Shown: positions 1 to 10,129 of the stretch, piece by piece
Position numbering within the stretch: position 1 is the first letter of the stretch
How the letters are laid out: each line of letters begins with the position of its first letter
Assembly (NCBI GenBank): GCA_019426215.1
Contig: CM033401.1
Location: 14,885,134-14,949,133 of the forward strand
Length of the DNA: 64,000 bases
DNA from: Buddleja alternifolia
Lineage: Eukaryota; Streptophyta; Magnoliopsida; Lamiales; Scrophulariaceae
Direction of reading: 5' to 3'
The notes under the pieces: generated by a model
What the model saw: only the letters and a program-made list of their open reading frames with translations
Databases searched by the model: none
What the model was told of the DNA's origin: nothing
Translations under genes and position numbers: made by a program

Positions 1-1556
1 AATTAAACACTTTAATTAAAATCAATAATTGAATAACTATAAAAACAATAACAATTGAAAATGAAGAAAGCAAACCTTACACCGAAGATTGGAACTTGCC
101 GGTAAAAGAAGAACTCGTTCACCGCAAAGCCTTCTTCGCAATGCCTCAACAAACTCATGTGTGTGGGCTCCAAAAAATACTACTAAAATAAAACTCCTTA
201 AGAGGAATTTTATTTTCTTAAAGACTAGCTTGTTCTTGAAAAATTGTTCAAGAACTACTTGTCTTTGTTGTGTTTGGTGCATTTGAACTTCCAAATGACA
301 CCCCTTTATATAGGGTGAAAAATAAATGAAGAGGCATTAAAAAATTCATGTGGGATGTTAAAGAAAACAAGTGGGGTGGAAAAAACAAAGAAACTTTCGG
401 TGCCCATTTCAGTTGGTGGGCCGCGCGTGAACAGTACGCGCGTACTGTTCACGTTGTTACTATTCACAATTTTTTTTTTAATCACTATTTAATTAAATAT
501 CTTTTTCCAAACATATTTCCCACATTAATTTTTCATCTAAGTTCAAACTTATCCATCTAATGGATACTTTAGTATTTATTCGTAGAGTTTCAATTTGAGG
601 TTTGCGAAGGGACCTTAGGGAAAATTAATTTTAGCTCCAAGTAAATTAAATCAAATTATCATCACATGATAATATTTAATATTACTTAACAATATTTAAT
701 TCCACTAAATAAATATTGTTGCACTCTAAAATTAACTTCAATTTATTTTTGAGTTCCCATTCTTTCGTAAAGAAATATTTCATTAACTCCTCTATTAAAA
801 TATCCATGAAGAAATAAAATTGAGACTACTTTTATTTTATTTCTCACATCTTATCCTATAATGCTCAATTTGCTTCTTATCAACTTTCCAAATGAAAAAC
901 TATTTTTCATATAATTTCAGCGACACTTCACTTGAAACACTTTGGCCAAAGTTTTAGAAAAGTCGAACATTGCAAATCCATTATAGGGGATATATCTTAT
1001 CTCTTATAGAGATTATAGATCCCATATGAATGTCCTTTCCAATCACATTTTTATGTCATTACTCAATGTATAAAGTATATTGGCCACCGAAGACCTCACT
1101 TCTAAATACATCAAAGCAATGTGCACTAGATGCATTAGTCCACGACAATCATAGGATTAAGAGTTATTGTTCAAAATTATTTATTTTCGATAGTAGTCAA
1201 AATAAATAATTTGATTGGTTCGGTTCAGTGTTTCAATCTAATTGATTTACACGAATATACTATATATGGAATCCCTATTCCCATGATTAAGACAAATCAT
1301 CGAATATAGCATATTATAGTCTTTAGCAGATAAGACGCTCATTCTTATCACCGACTATAACCAATTTATAATAACACATGATATACGTAATCCAAGTCTT
1401 TCATGGAACATCACTTCCATTTGGATTCTCATATGTAATTATGGATTATGCCTATCCCATAGGACATTTAGTAATACTCATAACTTCTAATATATATTAT
1501 TTATTTATTCATAATAAACACATTAAATAATTGGATTTTAGGGCACATTCCTAACA
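1..1556 (-). mobile_element. LTR of a minus-strand Ty1/copia element, running off the left edge
   Basis: Read on the minus strand, this stretch begins with TGTTAGG at position 1556, the standard 5' end of a copia LTR, and continues AT-rich to a TATA box near 305-312. It is then followed by transcript-like sequence to the window edge. No polypurine tract, primer binding site or pol is visible, so it could be a solo LTR or the 5' or 3' LTR of an element lying to the left. The opening bases (GTGCCCTA a few bases in) resemble Angela/BARE-type LTRs; that assignment is an inference. The insertion cuts the F-box reading frame that begins at 1557. The candidate target duplication starts CAATA (1557-1561), but its partner is outside the window. 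Confidence 0.7.
305..312 (-). promoter_or_regulatory. TATA box of the minus-strand LTR
   Basis: The plus strand reads TTTATATA, giving TATATAAA on the minus strand, about 1.25 kb into the LTR. Transcription from it would run toward position 1. Confidence 0.5.
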
Positions 1557-1785
1557 CAATAGACGGTGGTGATAAAATAACTTCACTTTCTGTAGTGAAG
1601 GGTTCACTCTGTCTCTTGGTTACAAATCTTTTTGCTCATAATAGAATTTGTCACGTATGGATGATGAAAGAATATGGAGTCGCCAAATCATGGACTAAGA
1701 AATGCAGTGTTGTGCTTAGGAATGACATCACGAGATGCATTGAAGTAACGCCCGGGGGCAAAATTATGTGCTCTATTGTAAGTAA
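1557..1785 (+). pseudogene. F-box protein gene, internal fragment (FBA domain), broken at both ends
   Basis: An open frame runs through this block (codon phase as at 1595). It encodes a short glycine-leucine-cysteine rich strand followed by HVWMMKEYGVAKSWTKK, the hallmark of the F-box-associated (FBA) interaction domain of plant F-box proteins, where a V-W-x-M-K-x-Y-G-V-x-x-S-W-T block is diagnostic. F-box proteins are substrate adaptors of SCF ubiquitin ligases; the FBA region binds the target. The N-terminal F-box is not in the window because a copia LTR ends at 1556. The frame is interrupted at 1785 by a second copia element and resumes at 8873. The C-terminal product of this fragment alone would be nonsense copia LTR sequence. 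Family call is firm; target and gene identity are unknown. Confidence 0.75.
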
Positions 1786-2855
1786 TGTTGGCATTTGTGG
1801 GTATATGAAAAAGTGTGTGAACACCACTTTTGCGTATGAAATTCGAACACCATAACTATCGGGGATACTAAGTTGTATTGGATATTTTTATTCTACTCCG
1901 AGAGTAGATTAGTTTAGCATTTCGAATTTTTCAATTCGGAGTTGAAACGAATGAGAAATTAATTGCTAATGTTGGGTGTTTGAATGTGTATATCCCACAT
2001 TGGATATAAACCATAAGTTGTATGAGTTTATATACATTTGCCTAAAGGTAAAGGGTTGGCCCTTTGGGTCATCCACTTTGATCCTTTGTGTGAAGAGGGG
2101 AAGAGCTATGTAATTGTGTCTTGGCCCAATTTCTTAGCTCCTCACTCGGGCGGTCCGGTGGACCGGACCGGACCTCGGGCCGGGGCCGGGATCGGGATCG
2201 GGTCGCGGGTCGTTGGGCCTTGGGCCTTGGCTGAGATGTGTGGTTGTTGGGCTTTGGACCTCTTCTTATCTTTTTGAGCCAAAGTTTAATTAATTTGATT
2301 AATTGGGCCCAGTTCTCTTTTGGGCCAAAATTAACTAATTAATTTAGGCCCATTTCCAGTTTCTTCTTCTAGAAACCAGCAAGGCATGTCTCCTGTTCCT
2401 TTCTCATGCTGAGGATTTCAGACGTTTCCTTACCTGTCTCCAGCCGAAAGTTAAAGTGTTTTGTTTCTTTTGGAGCCGAAACTTTTGACATTCATCAGCT
2501 GATTCTTTTTGGTTTTCAATCTGGTTTTGTTGCCTATAAAAAGGCTCTCCCAGGTTGTGTTCAAACCACACCAAAAACAGAAAATAATTCTGCATTGTCT
2601 CAAAGCATTCTACATACATAAAAATTCTGAGAGTTCTTGGGCAAATATAGTTCGTGGGTTTTTGTTCTTGAAGTGGTTCAATTACAAATATATAATCGTT
2701 TTATCTTGGGAAGTTAATTGCACGATCCCGTACCACCGTAGGCGGGGCAATATAGCTTTAAGGATAGAGAGTTCATCTCTCGCCTCGATTGTCATATTGT
2801 TCGTCGTATTACTATTTTCAGAAATTTTTCTTACAAAGTGCACAGATTTGCAACA
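1786..2855 (+). repeat. 5' LTR of the copia element (1070 bp)
   Basis: Starts TGTTGGCATTTG and ends GCAACA. It contains a GC-rich minisatellite-like stretch of CCGG/TCGGG units (about 2148-2232) and a TATA box at 2535-2541 (TATAAAA). It is shorter than the 3' LTR because the GC-rich stretch has fewer units and a short TTCTTCTAG repeat is present in one copy less. Confidence 0.93.
2535..2541 (+). promoter_or_regulatory. TATA box of the copia 5' LTR
   Basis: TATAAAA sits about 320 bp before the LTR end; the same box is at 8552-8558 in the 3' LTR. It is the likely promoter for the genomic RNA. Confidence 0.55.
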
Positions 2856-2913
2856 AGCTTAAAGCTATATCTATTTTGTTGTTAATTTTTGTGCTTGTTT
2901 GAACATTCTGGAA

Positions 2914-5900
2914 ATGGCTCATTTCGATTCTAATGAAAATGCTGCTGCTGCTCTCGACTTTGGACTTGGACCTGGAGCTGGTCTCAGTCTTGGTCTTCCT
3001 TCTGGTTTTGCCTCGGGTTCAGGGGTTAGGTCCGGTTCAGGCTCTGGTCCGAATACACCGGTTGTAACTCCAGTTATTCCGGTAATTCAGGCTCGGACTG
3101 AAAGGCTAACTCCGATTGTACCACCGGTGAATACAAGTATCCCGGCGCAGGCTGAAAGGCCAACGAAGTTCAGCGGGGTTGACTTCAAACGTTGGCAACA
3201 AAAGATGCTTTTTTATCTAACTACTTTGAACCTGGCAAGGTTCTTACGGGAAGATGCCCCGTCTGTCCCTAAAGATTCTGATGATGTTCAAATGAGAACG
3301 GCATATGATGCCTGGCAACACTGTGATTTCCTTTGCAGGAATTACGTGCTCAATGGTTTGGATGATTCACTTTATAGTGTTTATCACTCCATGAAATCGT
3401 CAAAAGACCTCTGGGAGGCATTACATAAGAAGTATAGAACTGAGGACGCTGGACTGAAAAAGTTCATGGTCGCAAAGTTCTTAGACTTCAAAATGATGGA
3501 CTCTAAGTCCGTCGTAAGCCAGGTCCAAGAGCTTCAGATTATAATACATGAAGTTCATGCCGAGGGAATGGCTTTGAGTGAGAATTTTCAAGTGGGGTCT
3601 GTGATTGAAAAATTACCGCCCTCATGGAATGAATTCAAGAACTACCTAAGGCATAAACGAAAGGAGATGAGCTTAGAAGAGTTGGTTGTCAGGCTCAGAA
3701 TTGAGGAAGACAACCGGGCTTCTATCAGAAGGGCTCCTGTTCCACCAATGGCTAACGTCGTTGAAGTTCCGGAAAGTTCTAACCGGAAAAGAAAGTTCCA
3801 AGGGAATTTTCAGTCCCAGAAAAATCAAGCTGGGAAAGGAAAGCCGAAACATGGTGACGGCTCTGACGGTGGTTGCTTTAATTGCGGCCGTACTGGTCAT
3901 TGGGCTAAAGACTGTAGACAGCCCAAGAAAAATAATTATCAGTCACGAAAGAAAGGTTCTGGCAAGTATAAAGGCAAGAATCAGGTTCAGAATAACGTTC
4001 CGAACCAGGTGCAAAATCATGTGCACTTAGCTGTTGATGATGTCCAGGGCATCAACGAGTTAATTGACGACCTGTCAAATAAACAGGTGCCAATCGATCT
4101 AACTAATCTTGATCTGACTGCCGTCGTGTTCGAAGCCAATATGGTGGACAACTCGAGGGAGTGGTTCATAGACACTGGGGCTACTCGCCACATCTGTTCC
4201 GACAGAGATGCTTTCTCGTCCTATTCCCCAACTGAAGGACGAAGATTGTTTATGGGAAATTCAGCCACTTCACCAGTGGTTGGAATGGGGAAAGTTGTGC
4301 TGAAGATGACTTCAGGCAAAGAACTGACATTGACTGAAGTTCTTCATGTTCCGGAGATTCGAAAGAATTTGGTATCCAGTTCAGCTTTGGTCAAGAATGG
4401 GTTCAAGATTATCTTCGAAGCTGATAGGTTTTCTTTGACTAAGAGAGGAATTTATGTAGGAAAAGGTTACCTTGAGCAGGGCCTTTTCAAAATGAATGTA
4501 ATGAATGTAATTCGCTCTCTTGTAATTGAAAACGGTGGAAATAAAAGGATTGAGAATTCTGTTTATTTGCTTGAGTATTCTAATTTGTGGCATGTTAGAC
4601 TAAGACATGTCAATTATAATACTATTCGAAGATTGGTCAACTTGAATTTATTACCAACATTTAAAGTTGAAAATGAACATAAATGTGAAATTTGTGTTGA
4701 GGCAAAGCTAGTCAAACAACCATTTCCTTCAGTGGAAAGAAACACCGCACCTCTAGAACTTATTCACAGTGATATCTGTGATTTGAAGTTTGTGCAAACT
4801 AGAGGTGGGAAAAAGTATTTCATTACATTCATAGATGACTGCACAAAGTATTGTTATGTGTATTTACTAAGAAGTAAAGACGAAGCGCTTGGAGCGTTTA
4901 CACATTACAAAACTGAAGTTGAAAATCAACTTGAGAAAAGAATAAAATCTATCCGAAGTGATAGAGGTGGAGAATACGGAGCGCCATTTGATGAATTCTG
5001 TACCGACTCTGGAATTATTCATCAAACAACGGCACCATACTCACCTCAATCCAATGGCATTGCTGAACGCAAGAATCGCACTCTCAAAGAAATGATGAAT
5101 GCGATGTTGTTAAATTCTGGATTACCGCAGAATTTGTGGGGGGAGGCGATCCTCTCCGCCAACTATATCCTTAACAAGATTCCCCACAAAAGTAGGAGTG
5201 AGACTCCGTACGAACTTTGGAAAGGTCAAAAGCCTTCTTACAAGTACCTCAAAGTGTGGGGGTGTTTGGCTAAGGTAGAAATACCCAAACCCAAACAAGT
5301 TAAGATAGGGCCTAAGACTATTGATTGCATATTCATAGGTTATGCACTTAATAGTAGCGCCTATCGATTTCTGGTTCATAAATCAGAAATATCTGAGATT
5401 CATGAAGGTACTATCATGGAATCTAGAAATGCTTCATTTTTTGAGGATGTCTTTCCAAGTAAGGAAAGAAATGAGCAAGTTCCTCTTAAAAGAACATTTG
5501 ATGAGTCTACGAGTAGTTCTAATCCTGGGGATGAAGAACCACGTCGTAGCAAAAGGGCAAGAGTGCCTAAATCATTTGGTCCCGATTTTGTTTCATATAC
5601 ATTAGAAGGGGAGCCAAATACGATTAAGGAAGCTATGTCCGGTCCAGATGCTCAACTCTGGAAAGAGGCTATCAATAGTGAAATCGAGTCTATTTTACAC
5701 AACCATACCTGGGAGTTGGTTGATCTTCCAAAGGGAAGTAAGCCTTTAGGCTGTAAATGGATTCTGAAAAGAAAGTATAAGACTGATGGAACTATTGATA
5801 AGTATAAGGCCCGTTTGGTAGTCAAAGGATACCGACAAACGGAAGGTCTTGATTTCTTCGATACTTATTCTCCGGTAACCAGAATAACATCCATAAGATT

Positions 5901-6962
5901 ATTCATCGCTATTGCCGCATTGCAAAACCTTGAGATACATCAAATGGATGTTAAGACTGCGTTTCTGAACGGAGAATTAGATGAAGAAATATACATGGAA
6001 CAACCCGAGGGGTATGTTGCTCCTGGAAAGGAGAAGAAAGTGTGTAAACTTGTAAAGTCACTTTACGGACTTAAACAAGCGCCAAAACAGTGGCATGAAA
6101 AGTTTGATAGCACGATGTTGTTAAATGGTTTCAAGATCAACGAATGTGATAAATGCGTGTATGTTAGACAAACACATAACGCATATGTCATCGTGTGTCT
6201 ATATGTAGATGACATGTTGATAATGGGTAGTAATCATGAAATCATCATGAATACTAAAGGCATGTTAAAGAAGAACTTTGACATGAAGGATATGGGACTT
6301 GCAGACGTCATCTTAGGGATTAAAATCCTGAGAACTTCTGAAGGACTAGTCTTATCGCAATCTCATTACGTTGAGACGGTTTTGGAAAAATTCCTTCCTA
6401 GCGATAGTGCACCAGTCAAGACGCCAGTGGACTTGAGCGTTCATCTACGCAAGAACCATGGCGAACCCGTATCGCAGTTAGAATATGCTAGGATAATTGG
6501 GAGTGTGATGTATATCATGAACTGTACTCGCCCTGATCTAGCTTATTCTATGAGCAAGTTGAGTAGGTTCACGAGTAATCCAAGTGTAGAGCATTGGAAT
6601 GCTTTAACTAGAGTTCTTAAGTATTTAAAGTATACTAAAGAATATGGATTACACTACTCCAAATATCCAGCTGTAATTGAGGGATACAGTGATGCTAATT
6701 GGATATCAGACACGAACGACTCCAAGTCCACAAGTGGGTATGTATTTACCGTTGGTGGAGGAGCGTTGTCGTGGAAATCTTCTAAGCAAACTTGCATAGC
6801 CCGTTCCACAATGGAATCAGAATTCATAGCTTTAGATAAGGCTGGTGAAGAAGCTGAGTGGCTAAGAAATTTCTTAGAAGATGTTCCTTGTTGGGAAAAA
6901 CCTGTGCCTCCGATTTTGATTCATTGCGACTGTATGTCGGCAATTAGGAGGGCTCAGAGTAG

Positions 6963-6998
<36 letters not shown>

Positions 6999-7152
6999 GC
7001 ATAATACCATTAAGCAGTTGATCTCTAACGGGATTATTTCCATTGATTATGTGAAATCAAAAGAGAATATTGCAGATCCTTTGACGAAAGGATTGCCTAG
7101 AGATCAAATATGCTACCTATCAAGAGGAATGGGGTTAAAGTCTACAAATTAA
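2914..7152 (+). CDS. Copia Gag-Pol polyprotein, intact
   Basis: A 1412-residue open frame starting at the ATG at 2914 (the frame is open a few codons upstream but without ATG). A Gag region rich in W, L and K (about 80-280) is followed by a CCHC zinc knuckle, [14 protein letters not shown], near residue 321. The aspartic protease motif DTGA is near 421. The integrase has an H-H-C-C zinc region (about 558-596) and a catalytic core with D in HSDICD (about 620), D in RSDRGGEY (about 682) and E in GIAERKNRT (about 718). Reverse transcriptase has the YVDD motif near 1096. RNase H spans about 1257-1390 with the D-E-D pattern and the STMESEF motif near the end. All catalytic residues I could check are present. 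The polyprotein is cleaved by its own protease and copies and integrates the element. Exact copia clade not assigned. Confidence 0.95.
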
Positions 7153-7719
7153 AAATTGACACAGCGGTAACCCAACCATATTGACTGGAGATCCCAAGAT
7201 CATGGTTCAATGGGACAACGAAGTTGTGAAAATTCTGCAGAGCACTTAAGAGTTTAATAAATTCTAAACCCATTGCCTAGGATAAAGAAGTGCATCCTAC
7301 AAGTGTAGCAAAGGGTAAGTCTGAACTTTTAATGATTCCTATACTGTCATGAAAATGAAGTGGAGTATGGTAGGATACTCTTAAATAGGAAATCACCTAT
7401 GTAAGTGTGAGGTGTAGGCCGCCTCAACATTGAGTAAAATGTAAACATTTATGAAACCAAGAGAGGGCGCCATGGCCAAAATGGGTCCAACAGTGAGAAC
7501 TAAAAATTTGCTTAGAAAATTTATCATGTGAATATCATTGTCTGGTTTTACACGAACGGCTGAACAATTCAAGGCATCATGTTCATTGGGTAGCCTAGTA
7601 AATCCGATGATATCTCACTAAGAAAGGTTCAAGGCCAAAAGCTACCTCTTCTGATGTGATAAAAAGTCGTTTGAACTCTCAGTTTCATGCATTGCATTAA
7701 TTTCATTCGTGTGGGGGAT
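7153..7719 (+). other. 3' untranslated internal region of the copia element with polypurine tract
   Basis: No reading frame of note. The stretch runs from the gag-pol stop to the 3' LTR and ends with GTGGGGGAT (7711-7719), the likely plus-strand primer for reverse transcription. Confidence 0.7.
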
Positions 7720-8872
7720 TGTTGGCATTTGTGGGTATATGAAAAAGTGTGTGAACACCACTTTTGCGTATGAAATTCGAACACCATAAGTATCGGGGAT
7801 ACTAAGTTGTATTGGATATTTTTATTCTACTCCGAGAGTAGATTAGTTTAGCATTTCGAATTTCTCAATTCGGAGTTGAAACGAATGAGAAATTAATTGC
7901 TAATGTTGGGTGTTTGAATGTGTATATCCCACATTGGATATAAACCATAAGTTGTATGAGTTTATATACATTTGCCTAAAGGTAAAGGGTTGGCCCTTTG
8001 GGTCATCCACTTTGGTCCTTTGTGTGAAGGGGGGGAGAGCTATGTAATTGTGTCTTGGCCCAATTTCTTAGCTCCTCACTCGGGCGGTCCGGTGGACCGG
8101 ACCGGACCTCGGACCACGGACCACGGACCACGGACTCGGGCTCGGGCCGGGGTCGGGGCCGGGATCGGGTCGCGGGTCGTTGGGCCTTGGGCCTTGGGCC
8201 TTGGGCTTTGGCTGAGATGTGTGGTTATTGGGCTTCGGACCTCTTCTTATCTTTTTGAGCCAAAGTTTAATTAATTTGATTAATTGGGCCCAGTTCTCTT
8301 TTGGGCCAAAATTAATTAATTAATTTAGGCCCATTTCCAGTTTCTTCTAGTTTCTTCTTCTAGAAACCAGCAAGGCATGTCTCCTGTTCCTTTCTCATGC
8401 TGAGGATTTCAGACGTTTCCTTACCTGTCTCCAGCCGAAATTACCAGCCGAAAGTTAAAGTGTTTTGTTTCTTTTGGAGCCGAAACTTTTGACATTCATC
8501 AGCTGATTCTTTTTGGCTTTCTATTTTGGTTTTCAATCTGGTTTTGTTGCCTATAAAAAGGCTCTCCCAGGTTGTGTTCAAACCACACCAAAAACAGAAA
8601 ATAATTCTGCATTGTCTCAAAGCATTCTACATACATAAAAAATCTGAGAGTTCTTGGGCAAATATAGTTCGTGGGTTTTTGTTCTTGAAGTGGTTCAATT
8701 AAAAATATATAATCGTTGTATCTTGGGAAGTTAATTGCACGATCCCGTACCACCGTAGGCGGGGCAATATAGCTTTAAGGATAGAGAGTTCATCTCTCGC
8801 GTCGATTGTCATATTGTTCGTCGTATTACTATTTTCAGAAATTTTTCTTACAAAGTGCACAGATTTGCAACA
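7720..8872 (+). repeat. 3' LTR of the copia element (1153 bp)
   Basis: Same ends as the 5' LTR (TGTTGGCATTTG to GCAACA). It carries extra units in two places: repeated GGACCAC copies and additional GGGCCTT units near 8105-8215, and a duplicated TTTCTTCTAG around 8340-8362, plus a short ACCAGCCGAAA duplication near 8437-8453. Confidence 0.93.
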
Positions 8873-9013
8873 AGTAATGCTAATAGAAATCGAAAGATGT
8901 TGGTTTTATACGACCCTGAAACCGATGAATATAGAAATGTGGGCGAAGCTCCATCCTTTCGACTTGCATTTTCCCTAGAAGCAAGTCTTGAACATTTTGA
9001 TTCTGCGATTTAG
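8873..9013 (+). pseudogene. F-box protein gene, 3' end of the coding region
   Basis: Starting from the AGT codon of the duplicated target site (8873), the frame is open to TAG at 9011-9013. It encodes a basic asparagine/arginine stretch, then KMLVLYDPETDEYRNVG and a hydrophobic tail ending in FDSAI. The L-Y-D-P-x-T-x-x-Y pattern is the usual last strand of F-box-associated (kelch-like FBA) domains. Joined to 1557-1785 across a single copy of AGTAA, the codon phase is preserved exactly, so the copia insertion alone separates the two parts. No disabling mutation is seen in this exon part. Confidence 0.75.
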
Positions 9014-9289
9014 GGTGGGAAATGGTTCTTTGTTATATTTCAGTTAATCAGGGTCACTGCTAGTGCCTTTTTTCCTTTTTAATTTGCTATTTAAATTTCA
9101 TGATTTTCTTCATTCTGGTTTTGATATATTATAGTACAGTAAACCTGGGCTCTTTTTCCTGTTATGATTGCTTGGGAAATTCTCCATTTTGGCTCTTGCT
9201 TGCAAGTTATCATATATTATGATTTAGCGTGGAATTAATTACGTTTTTGCCCCCTTTATTTATCAGTTTGGGCTGCTATTTTTACAACT

Positions 9290-9375
9290 AGATGTTTTAG
9301 GAGCTTATAAGATGTTGGATCTTATTTTAAAAATAAGTTTTCAAGTGTTTGGATAAAATAAGATGTTTGACTTAT
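9290..9375 (+). repeat. Dispersed repeat fragment, also at 34300-34390 in inverse
   Basis: The block with GGAGCTTATAAGATGTTGG, ATTTTAAAAATAAGTT and GTTTGGATAAAATAAGATG recurs nearly intact as reverse complement near 34300-34390. A looser inverted match lies at 15520-15612, beyond the LINE. It may be one arm of a MITE split by the LINE. Confidence 0.5.
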
Positions 9376-9687
9376 GAGGTCATTGAAATCTTAATTTTCT
9401 TTTGTAACCGCAATCTATCTAATGACGAAACAAAGATAAAAACTTTGGAAGGGATTGATGATTTCTTAAGCAATGTTTGTTTGTGTTTTCATCTCTATTT
9501 CTTAGTAAATTTCTGAATGCCCATGGTCATATGCATCATTTTGCCAAACCACGTAAAAATTAAGTATCTTTTATTGATTTAATTTTAAACATTATTATTA
9601 TATGATTTATCAATTCCTAACTGAGCATGCATTAGTGTACTTTTAGAATTCGTGAACATAATATCATGGATTAACTTGACATGATTA

Positions 9688-9801
9688 AGAATTACTTGTG
9701 TACGGTAAGATTGATTTTGTGGACATGATATATTTCTGCAAAAAGAATTACTTGTCTATGGTTAAGATTGATTTTCTGAACATGATATATTCCTTCAATA
9801 A
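9688..9801 (+). repeat. Tandem duplication, two units of about 57 bp
   Basis: AGAATTACTTGTSTAYGGT followed by AAGATTGATTTT and GAACATGATATAT (with a few mismatches) occurs twice, directly adjacent, at about 9688-9744 and 9746-9801. It sits just before the LINE target site. Confidence 0.65.
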
Positions 9802-10129
9802 ATTCTACGTCTCGTGCAACATTAAAAATAAGTCTGACTTATTTGTTAAGACCCTTACACACCTATTCTTCTCCTCTCTCTCCCCTCTTGATGAGTAGAG
9901 TAGAGTTTCCACTGTGTGTGGTTCTTCAATGGTCTGTCATTGACTCCTGTGGTTCTTTCCTATCTCTCTTTCCTTCTATCCGCTCTCCCCTCCCCTCCTT
10001 TCCGGCTCTAAATTCCTCCATACTCTCCATCCTCTTCCTTGCTCCTATATCCTCGGTGTATTTGTTTCCCTCCCATTCCTCCTGCTTTTATACCTTTTGG
10101 TTCCACAGCATTTATTCCTACTTGCATTT

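Larger units (their letters stand above)
1786..8872 (+). mobile_element. Full-length Ty1/copia LTR retrotransposon inserted in an F-box gene
   Basis: The element has TG...CA LTRs at 1786-2855 and 7720-8872, one uninterrupted gag-pol frame between them, and a polypurine tract (GTGGGGGAT, 7711-7719) directly before the 3' LTR. It is flanked by a perfect 5-bp target duplication AGTAA (1781-1785 and 8873-8877). Domain order Gag, protease, integrase, reverse transcriptase, RNase H is that of copia. No TGGTATCAGAGC initiator-Met primer site follows the 5' LTR. The long open frame suggests a fairly young, perhaps competent copy, although the LTRs differ by several substitutions and 83 bp of length. 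Confidence 0.95.
9014..9848. other. Flank downstream of the F-box gene, no gene seen
   Basis: Probable 3' UTR and AT-rich flank. It holds a dispersed-repeat fragment (9290-9375) and a short tandem duplication (9688-9801). No coding frame, RNA gene or terminator can be supported. Confidence 0.4.

Noticed and set aside
2038..2277. Open frame inside the copia 5' LTR, repeated in the 3' LTR
   Set aside because: It crosses the GC-rich minisatellite of the LTR and changes length and sequence between the two LTRs.
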